Source: JAFAMS01 sp963715815 (GTDB lineage Bacteria > Vulcanimicrobiota > Vulcanimicrobiia > Vulcanimicrobiales > Vulcanimicrobiaceae). Taken from it: a DNA stretch of 64,000 nt. This document shows, piece by piece, positions 58,114 through 64,000 of the stretch. Every line of letters begins with the position of its first letter. Positions within the stretch are counted from its first letter, which is position 1. The notes under the pieces were generated by a model. It saw only the letters and a program-made list of their open reading frames with translations. It had not been told where the DNA came from and searched no databases. The position numbers were made by a program, and so were the translations under genes. Where the stretch lies: positions 1,302,001-1,366,000 of the forward strand of contig OY970278.1 of assembly GCA_963715815.1 (NCBI GenBank), read 5' to 3'.

Positions 58114-60346
58114 CGTAAACGAGCAGTCATTAGCGCTGGCGCTCTCGCCGGACGAACGCGAGCGCGTCAAAGAGGGTTTGGGCCGCGAGCCCAGCGTCGT
58201 CGAGTGGTTCGCATTCGATGCGCAATGGAGCGAGCATTGCTCGTATAAATCGAGCCGCCCGTTCTTGCGCCGTCTGCCGACGAAAGGCGACGCCGTCATC
58301 ATCGGTCCCGGCGAGGACGCGGGCGTCGTTCGTCTCGGAGATCACGACGGAAAAACTTACGCAGTCGTCGTCGCCCACGAATCGCACAATCATCCTTCGC
58401 AGGTCGTGCCGTTTGAGGGTGCGGCCACGGGAATCGGCGGGATCGTACGTGACGTGCTCTGCATGGGCGCGCAGCTTATCGGTGTCGCCGATCCATTGCG
58501 TTTCGGGACCAGCAAAGAATCGCGTGCCATCGCGCAAGGCGTCGTTGACGGCGTTGCGTCGTACGGTAACGCGATCGGGATTCCGAATGTCGGAGGCGAC
58601 GTCTATTTCGACCATCGCTTCGACGGCAACGTTCTCGTCAACGTCGTCGCGCTGGGGATCGTTGAAGAAGGCGCGATCATCCATTCGCGCGCGCCGCACG
58701 ACAGTGCCGGCTGGGACATCATCTTGGTCGGAAAGGCGACGGATCGGAGCGGGTTCGGCGGCGCATCCTTCAGCTCGCTGCAGCTCGACGCCGCGGACGC
58801 TGAAGCCAACAAGGGTGCCGTACAAGTTCCCGACGCGTTTCTCAAGAGCGTCTTAATGCGCGCGAGCTATCGCGCTTTCGAAGTGCTGCGAGAAGAAGGC
58901 CTCGAGGTTGCGTTCAAGGATCTCGGCGCCGGCGGCGTGATGGGCTGTACTGCGGAGATCGTCGCATCCGGCGGGCTCGGCGCGCGCATCGAACTGGACA
59001 AAGTCCCGCTCGCAGAAGCAAATCTGCCACCGGCGGTGATTACGGTTGGCGAGACGCAAGAGCGCATGTGCTGGGTCGTTCCGCCCTCGTTCACGCCCCG
59101 ACTGCTCGCGATCTATAACGAAGAGTTCGACTTGCCCGGCGTTGCACGCGGTGCGCAAGCCGCACGAATAGGGACCGTCACAAAAGAGAAGCGCTACGTC
59201 GCGACCTACGGCGGAGAGACCGTCATGGACGTCGACATCGAATTTCTGACGGGCGGGATCCTTCACGATCGTCCATTTGAATTGCCGCACGCGCCGACGG
59301 GCGACGTTGTTGTGCGCGACGTTGATTTCCCCAGCGCGTTACCGCGCATCCTCGCCGATCAGGATGTCTGCTCGCGTTCGCCGATCTTCGAGCGCTACGA
59401 CGGCGTCGTGCGCGGCACGACCGCGATTCCGCGCGGTTACGCCGACGCGGGGGTTGTCGTCCCGGTTCCGGGTGCACCGCTTGGCGTCGCTTTAGGCTTG
59501 GGCGGGAATCCGCGTTACGGCGCCCTCGATCCGAAGAGCGCAGCGGCGCAAGCCGTCGTCGAAAGCGCCCGCAATGTCGCTGCAATCGGTGCACGTCCGG
59601 TTGCGCTCACGGACTGTTTGAATTTCGGCGACGCCGATGATCCGCGGCAGTTCGGCGAGTTCGTAGCCGCGATCGACGGGCTTGCAGAAGCAGCAACCGC
59701 GCTCGATCTGCCCTTCGTTTCCGGCAATGTGAGTCTCTACAACACAAGCGCGAACGGAAAAGCGGTGCCCGCGTCGCCGATAGTGGCCTGTATCGGCGCA
59801 GTCGCGGACATCTCGAAGATCGCCTCGCCGGCGCTCAAAGCGAAAGGCTCGGCGCTGTATCTGCTCGGCGCGCGTCAAGATGCTCTCGGCGGATCGGTTG
59901 TGTCGCGCATCGTCGGCGGCGATCTCGAACCAATGCCGGCAATTGATTTTGCTGCGGCGCATCGCGAGATCACACTCTTGCTCGAAGCGTATGCGAAGCA
60001 CATCGCGCTCGGAGCACACGATATCTCAGACGGCGGTCTGGCCGTGACCGTGTGCGAGATGGCGTTTGGAGCGCGCCGGCGTGGGCTCGGTGCACGCATC
60101 GATTCGTGTGAGGCCTGGGCAAAAGACATTGGAACTGCGGGTGCATGGTTCGGCGAGACCGGTGGATTTGTCGTCGAGATAGCCGACCTCGAGGCATGGG
60201 AGCGTCTTGCCCGCGGGCACGATGTCGAGACGATACGGATCGGCGAGGTGACCGATAATGCGCATATCGTGTTCGGGGACGCCTCGTTCAACGCGATGAC
60301 GCTGTACGAAATCTGGGCCGCGCCGCTGCGCGGATTCTACGAATGA
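58106..60346 (+). CDS. purL: Phosphoribosylformylglycinamidine synthase, PurL subunit (small type)
   Basis: The 746-residue subunit has EWFAFDAQWSEHCSYKSSR, HESHNHPSQVVPFEGAATG, GRDVLCMGAQ-like, IPNVGGDVYFDHRFDGN, FKDLGAGGVMGCTAEIVASG and late VALTDCLNFGDADDP and HDISDGGLAVTVCEMA. It makes FGAM from FGAR using ammonia supplied by PurQ. The size fits the small PurL type that needs separate PurQ and PurS. A TTG at 58106 overlaps the PurC end. Confidence 0.95.
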   Translation: MLDVNEQSLALALSPDERERVKEGLGREPSVVEWFAFDAQWSEHCSYKSSRPFLRRLPTKGDAVIIGPGEDAGVVRLGDHDGKTYAVVVAHESHNHPSQVVPFEGAATGIGGIVRDVLCMGAQLIGVADPLRFGTSKESRAIAQGVVDGVASYGNAIGIPNVGGDVYFDHRFDGNVLVNVVALGIVEEGAIIHSRAPHDSAGWDIILVGKATDRSGFGGASFSSLQLDAADAEANKGAVQVPDAFLKSVLMRASYRAFEVLREEGLEVAFKDLGAGGVMGCTAEIVASGGLGARIELDKVPLAEANLPPAVITVGETQERMCWVVPPSFTPRLLAIYNEEFDLPGVARGAQAARIGTVTKEKRYVATYGGETVMDVDIEFLTGGILHDRPFELPHAPTGDVVVRDVDFPSALPRILADQDVCSRSPIFERYDGVVRGTTAIPRGYADAGVVVPVPGAPLGVALGLGGNPRYGALDPKSAAAQAVVESARNVAAIGARPVALTDCLNFGDADDPRQFGEFVAAIDGLAEAATALDLPFVSGNVSLYNTSANGKAVPASPIVACIGAVADISKIASPALKAKGSALYLLGARQDALGGSVVSRIVGGDLEPMPAIDFAAAHREITLLLEAYAKHIALGAHDISDGGLAVTVCEMAFGARRRGLGARIDSCEAWAKDIGTAGAWFGETGGFVVEIADLEAWERLARGHDVETIRIGEVTDNAHIVFGDASFNAMTLYEIWAAPLRGFYE

Positions 60347-61119
60347 AACCAAAGGTCGTCGTCTACGTCTTTCCAGGGACGAATTCAGAAGACGAAACGA
60401 AGCGTGCGCTCGAGGCGAGCGGCGTTGACGTCGCGCTCGTTCGTTCCGACGATCGTACCGCCGCCGCCAAAAAGGCGGATGGCTACGTGCTTCCTGGTGG
60501 ATTTGCGCACGAGGACCGTATTCGCGCCGGAGCCGTCGCCGCGCACGATCGCGCAATGGACGTCGTCATCGAGGCAGCGGAAAAAGGCAAGCCCGTACTG
60601 GGCATTTGCAACGGAGCGCAAGTCTTGCTCGAGTCCGGGCTCGTCCCCGGAACTGCGAAAGTGCGACGTCCGAGCGCAGCCTTCGCGCCGAATGTTCCGG
60701 GTGGGCGCTTCCGCTGCGTGCACACCTACGTGCGGCTGATGATTCCGCCGTCGCGCAGTCCGATTTTGGCCGCGCTTGCGAAAGATACCGTTATTCCCGC
60801 CTGGGTTGCGCACGGTGAAGGGCGTCTGGCTGCGTCTTTCGATGAGCTGGCGCGCATCGCGGGCGATCATCTTGCATTCGTATACAGCTCTGCGAACGGC
60901 GACGTGAGTCCCGAGGATGTTCCAAACGGTTCTGCGCTTGGCGCGGCGGGCCTGATCAACAAAGCCGGAAACGTGCTTGCCATCATGCCGCATCCGGAGC
61001 GCGACGCCTGGGCGTTCATGCACCGCTACGATCTCATTGCGGCGAAGACCGCCGAAGAAGCAATGCGTCCTTCGGGCGGGATTGCGCTCTTCCAAAGTTT
61101 CGCGAAGGCTTTCGCATGA
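60343..61119 (+). CDS. purQ: Phosphoribosylformylglycinamidine synthase, glutaminase subunit PurQ
   Basis: The 258-residue class I amidotransferase has YVFPGTNSEDETKRALE, GYVLPGGFAHEDRIRAGA, the nucleophile in GKPVLGICNGAQVLLESGL and the catalytic His in IMPHPERDAWAFM. It hydrolyses glutamine and channels ammonia to PurL. The ATG overlaps the purL stop (ATGA), and its own stop overlaps the PurS-like gene. Confidence 0.95.
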   Translation: MKPKVVVYVFPGTNSEDETKRALEASGVDVALVRSDDRTAAAKKADGYVLPGGFAHEDRIRAGAVAAHDRAMDVVIEAAEKGKPVLGICNGAQVLLESGLVPGTAKVRRPSAAFAPNVPGGRFRCVHTYVRLMIPPSRSPILAALAKDTVIPAWVAHGEGRLAASFDELARIAGDHLAFVYSSANGDVSPEDVPNGSALGAAGLINKAGNVLAIMPHPERDAWAFMHRYDLIAAKTAEEAMRPSGGIALFQSFAKAFA

Positions 61120-61571
61120 TCGAACACGCCTTTGAGATTCGGTTGGCCATACCGGACAACGAAGCATACACGGCTCTCGCGACGCTCCAACGTCTTGGCG
61201 TCGAGTGCGCGGGGATTGCGCGAACCGACATCCACGTCTTCGGTTTCGACGACGATACCGATGCCGGCGATCTCGAAGCGCAGCTCAAGACGATCGCGAC
61301 GATCTTCAATCCCAACAAGCACCGTTTGCGGGCACGAGAAGAGCCGAGGCCGCGCCAAGGTGAGGTGTGGATATCTTCGGCGGAGGTCCCGGCGGTGCAC
61401 GAGCGCGTTACGATCGGCGGCGTCGAGCTGCGGGGCGTCCGCACGGCTTGGCGAGCCACGTCTTGGCGGCTGCTGGATAGCGCCGGGAAGGACGTTCCAG
61501 AACCGATCCTGGACCAAGCAGTTGAAACGCTTCTCTGCAATTCTGCGTTCCAACGAACAATAAAATCATGA
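61116..61571 (+). CDS. PurS-like small protein with extra C-terminal region (probable)
   Basis: The 151-residue protein begins EHAFEIRLAIPDNEAYTALA then TLQRLGVECAGIARTDIHVF, resembling the strand-helix-strand core of PurS, the third FGAM synthase subunit. It is roughly twice the normal PurS length, with an extra C-terminal domain (EVWISSAEVPAVHERVTIGG). Position directly after purL and purQ supports the role, and no other PurS is visible. Homology is weak, so this is a candidate only. Confidence 0.5.
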   Translation: MIEHAFEIRLAIPDNEAYTALATLQRLGVECAGIARTDIHVFGFDDDTDAGDLEAQLKTIATIFNPNKHRLRAREEPRPRQGEVWISSAEVPAVHERVTIGGVELRGVRTAWRATSWRLLDSAGKDVPEPILDQAVETLLCNSAFQRTIKS

Positions 61572-62635
61572 TAATGACGCCAGAGCTCAGCCCGCTTAAT
61601 GCCGACCCAATCGTCGGACGGCCGTATACAATCGCGACTTTGGGTTCGCACTCCGCGCTCCAGATTCTCAAGGGGGCGCACGACGAGGGCTTCCGCACGC
61701 TTGCAATTGCGAATCGCGAGACCCAGCGGCTCTATCGCTCATTCGCCTTCGTCGATGAAGTCATCGAAATCGCAGAATACTCGGACTTCATGGGGATCGT
61801 GCCCGAGCTCGAACGTCGCAAGGTCATCATTGTCCCGCACGGCTCGTTCGTTGCGTATCTATCACTCGAAGAACACAAGCGGATGCGCGTGCCGTATTTC
61901 GGAAACAAGGCCGTTCTGGATTGGGAAGCGAGCCGCGAGCTGCAGCGCGATTGGCTCTCGCGGGCCGGCCTCAACCTTCCGCGGCAATTTCGTACGGGTG
62001 CCGAGATCGATCGTCCGGTTATCGTCAAGCTGTACGGCGCACAAGGCGGTCGCGGCTACATGTTCTTGCGCGACGCACAAGACTTTGAAGAGCGAGCGAG
62101 TGTCCTTGCGAAACGCAACTATATTTTGCAAGAATATATCATCGGCGTCCCGTTTTACATCCACTATTTCTTTTCGCCCTTGAGCGGGAAGCTCGAGATC
62201 ATGTCGATGGACCGGCGCTACGAGACGAACGTCGACTCGATCGGACGTATTCCGTCCGCGGCGCAAGAGAGCATGGACATTCAACCCTCATACGTTGTGG
62301 TTGGAAACTCGCCGCTCTCGCTACGCGAATCGATGCTTGCCGAGGCGTACCGGATGGGTGAGGACGTCGTGCGCGTGTCGCGCGAGATCTGTCCGCCGAA
62401 AGGGCTCTTCGGTGCGTTCTGCATCGAGACGATCATCACGCCGGACGCGCAGTTCTACATCATGGAAATCTCGGCGCGCATCGTCGCCGGCACGAACCTC
62501 TTCATCGACGGTTCGCCATATTCGTACTTGAACTACAGCGAGCCGATGTCGACGGGCCGTCGCATCGCGCGCGAGATCAAGAACGCGCTCTTGGGAAATG
62601 CGCTGTCAGTCGTCTTAGACGACACCGTTGCATAG
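61568..62635 (+). CDS. purP: Formate-dependent FAICAR synthetase, archaeal-type PurP
   Basis: The 355-residue ATP-grasp enzyme aligns from memory with Methanocaldococcus PurP: TIATLGSHSALQILKGAHDE, VPHGSFVAYLSLEEHK, VPYFGNKAVLDWEASREL, YGAQGGRGYMFL, FFSPLSGKLEIMSMDRRYET, IQPSYVVVGNSPLSLRESML and YSYLNYSEPMSTGRRIAREI. It formylates AICAR with formate and ATP, replacing the PurH transformylase step. Presence in a bacterial purine operon is unusual. It overlaps the PurS-like gene (ATGA). Confidence 0.9.
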   Translation: MIMTPELSPLNADPIVGRPYTIATLGSHSALQILKGAHDEGFRTLAIANRETQRLYRSFAFVDEVIEIAEYSDFMGIVPELERRKVIIVPHGSFVAYLSLEEHKRMRVPYFGNKAVLDWEASRELQRDWLSRAGLNLPRQFRTGAEIDRPVIVKLYGAQGGRGYMFLRDAQDFEERASVLAKRNYILQEYIIGVPFYIHYFFSPLSGKLEIMSMDRRYETNVDSIGRIPSAAQESMDIQPSYVVVGNSPLSLRESMLAEAYRMGEDVVRVSREICPPKGLFGAFCIETIITPDAQFYIMEISARIVAGTNLFIDGSPYSYLNYSEPMSTGRRIAREIKNALLGNALSVVLDDTVA

Positions 62636-63740
62636 CTACGATCCTCAAAAACTAACGCTTTGCGCGATCGGCAGCCACTCCGCGCTGGAGGTGGCGTCCG
62701 GTGCCCGCGCGCAGGGTTTGCGTAATCTGGTCGTGGTCGCAAAGGGCCGCGACCAAACCTACACGCGCCACTTCAAGCGCGTCGAAGGGACGCATCCGCG
62801 CGGTTGCGTCGACGAAACGCTTGCGGTCGATACGTTCCCGCAAATCCTGGAAGATCGCGTGCAGGAGGCGATGCTGGAGCGCAACGTCATTTTCGTTCCG
62901 AACCGTTCGTTCGAAGTCTATCTGCGCCAGAAATATTCGTACGATCAGATCGAAGCGGGAATGCGCGTGCCGTTTTTCGGCAGCCGGCGTCTTTTGCGCG
63001 CTGAAGAGCGCGATGAGCCCAAGAACCAGTACGCGATCATGGACGACGCCGGAATCCGCTATCCGCGCCGCTTCAAATCATCGCGCGAGATCGACCGTCT
63101 GGTCATGGTCAAGGCGCCGCACAAGAAGGTCAGCTTCGAGCGCGCATTCTTTCTGGTGCGCTCGCCGCAAGAATACGAACGCGAAGTCGAGCGCCTGGCA
63201 GCGGCCGAGATTCTCGACCCTGCGGCGCTCGAGAACGCGGTCATCGAGGAATATCTGCTCGGCCCAACCGTCAACTTAAATTTCTTTTACTCGCCGGTTT
63301 TTGGCGAGCTCGAGCTGATGGGGACGGACACGCGGCGGCAGACAAACGTCGACGGACTGCGCAACTTGCCGTTTACGCAAGCGCAAGCGCTCGCCGATAT
63401 TCCGCTGTCGATGGAAGAAGCCGGCCACATTGCTGCGACCTTGACGGAATCGATGCTCGAGCAAGCCTTCGATCTGGGAGAGCGGCTCGTCGTCACCGCT
63501 CGCAAGGTCGCGCCGCCGGGGATTATCGGGCCGTTCGCGCTCCAATGCGCGATCGTCGCCGGTCCTCCGAAAAGCTTTGTCGTTTACGACGTCTCACTGC
63601 GTATCCCAGGATCACCCGGGACGCGTTATACGCCGTATTCGTCGTACCGTTGGGGCCGCGACGTCTCCGTCGGAGAGCGCATCGCGATGGAGATCGTGAT
63701 GGCGCGTGACGCCGGGTCTCTCGAAAGTGTCCTTACTTAG
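62628..63740 (+). CDS. Second PurP-family ATP-grasp protein (diverged paralog)
   Basis: The 370-residue protein starts at TTG overlapping the first purP. It shares CAIGSHSALEVASGARAQGL, VPFFGSRRLLRAEERDEPKN, EEYLLGPTVNLNFFYSPVFG, LELMGTDTRRQTNVDGL, PPGIIGPFALQCAIV and a GERIAMEIVMA end. Key differences: VPHGSF of the first copy reads VPNRSF, and the GGRGY loop is replaced by PHKKVSF. Archaea often have two PurP paralogs with unclear division of work. It may form a complex with the first copy or use another substrate. Confidence 0.82.
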   Translation: MHSYDPQKLTLCAIGSHSALEVASGARAQGLRNLVVVAKGRDQTYTRHFKRVEGTHPRGCVDETLAVDTFPQILEDRVQEAMLERNVIFVPNRSFEVYLRQKYSYDQIEAGMRVPFFGSRRLLRAEERDEPKNQYAIMDDAGIRYPRRFKSSREIDRLVMVKAPHKKVSFERAFFLVRSPQEYEREVERLAAAEILDPAALENAVIEEYLLGPTVNLNFFYSPVFGELELMGTDTRRQTNVDGLRNLPFTQAQALADIPLSMEEAGHIAATLTESMLEQAFDLGERLVVTARKVAPPGIIGPFALQCAIVAGPPKSFVVYDVSLRIPGSPGTRYTPYSSYRWGRDVSVGERIAMEIVMARDAGSLESVLT

Positions 63741-63997
63741 CGAGTGATTTCGTGATCGAGCCAGATCGCGACGCGCCGGGCGCACGCGGCGCCGCGCTCG
63801 GTCGGGACCTTCGCGTAGACGGCACGGAGCGCGTTCAGGGACCTCGTGATCCACGGATCGCGCGGATAACGGCGCTGCCAATCGCGTATGGCGTCTTCCG
63901 TAAGCGCGAGACCATCGATGACTGCCATTGAATCGGCACCTTGATCCAAATGAAGGCCGGCATCCTTGATCGTGTTGGAGATGCCGAGAATGCTCAT
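63737..63997 (-). CDS. Hypothetical small helical protein (may extend past the window)
   Basis: Not recognised. The 86-residue reading from ATG 63997 is predicted helical (SILGISNTIKDAGLHLDQGA, LTEDAIRDWQRRYPRDPWI, LRAVYAKVPTERG). There is no signal peptide or enzyme motif. The end overlaps purP2 by 4 bases in convergent orientation. Because the start lies three bases from the window edge, the true start may be further upstream. Confidence 0.5.
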   Translation of the reverse strand: MSILGISNTIKDAGLHLDQGADSMAVIDGLALTEDAIRDWQRRYPRDPWITRSLNALRAVYAKVPTERGAACARRVAIWLDHEITR

Positions 63998-64000
63998 CTT

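Noticed and set aside
1..64000. A CRISPR array or phage defence island
   Set aside because: No regularly spaced repeats, cas-like genes or defence gene clusters were found; the only repeats are the short dispersed element and the two 119-base elements.

Overview
This window looks like chromosomal DNA from a high-GC, free-living bacterium with tightly packed genes. Most same-strand neighbours overlap by about 4 bases (ATGA, GTGA or TTGA), and GTG and TTG starts are frequent. The gene content suggests a poorly characterised deep-branching phylum; Eremiobacterota (WPS-2) or a relative is my impression, but this is inference and not proven by the sequence. Two tRNA genes encode their own CCA ends. 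There is no prophage, IS element, rRNA or CRISPR array. No gene-free stretch exceeds 300 bases; the longest is about 144 bases at 35169-35312.

Layout: 1-1932 holds the end of accD, accA, a DivIC/FtsB-like gene and an S1-like gene. An MFS transporter follows on the minus strand (1865-3049), then an RpiR-type regulator with a tartronate semialdehyde reductase (3147-4935). From 5382 to 18482 there is a catabolic region: an OYE-type reductase, an SDR, MaoC proteins, an aldehyde dehydrogenase, a CitE-like lyase, psuG and a ketopantoate-reductase-like enzyme. It also contains a homoprotocatechuate-type meta-cleavage set (HpaF-like isomerase, DHDPS-like aldolase, HpaG-like FAH protein, HpaD-like extradiol dioxygenase) that includes a diiron ferritin-like protein. 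The minus-strand operon 23987-19247 encodes a two-subunit class I fumarase and succinate dehydrogenase, whose two membrane anchors are fused. ABC transporter parts without ATPases follow (25393-30303), then an MBL hydrolase, pgi, a secreted protein with degenerate trypsin-like domains, an orphan flagellar rod/hook gene, mug, tRNA-Glu and tRNA-Gln, and an HNH endonuclease.

The second half is mainly biosynthesis on the plus strand: sugar-nucleotide and glycan genes (37100-40548), pcrA, a lysine-pathway operon (dapB, asd, lysC, dapA), a WecG/TagA glycosyltransferase and a nucleotidyltransferase (42755-48622), and comF, DUF427 and the riboflavin operon (ribD, ribE, HTH-ribBA, ribH). The last block is a Zn-ribbon gene, mtnA, holA and a purine operon (purB, purC-purE-like fusion, purL, purQ, a PurS-like gene and two tandem archaeal-type purP genes).

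The observations I rate highest are: (1) a 119-base intercistronic element present twice (before asd and before a nucleotidyltransferase) with three shared stems and two compensatory base-pair changes, so it is probably a structured RNA; (2) tandem archaeal-type PurP genes in a bacterial purine operon beside a PAICS-like PurC fusion; (3) an XRE-type HTH fused to the riboflavin enzyme RibBA, with a palindrome directly upstream; (4) a diiron protein inside a meta-cleavage cluster; (5) a fused SdhD-SdhC anchor with an SdhA that lacks the covalent-FAD histidine; (6) several gene junctions where the downstream protein seems to start without ATG, GTG or TTG.
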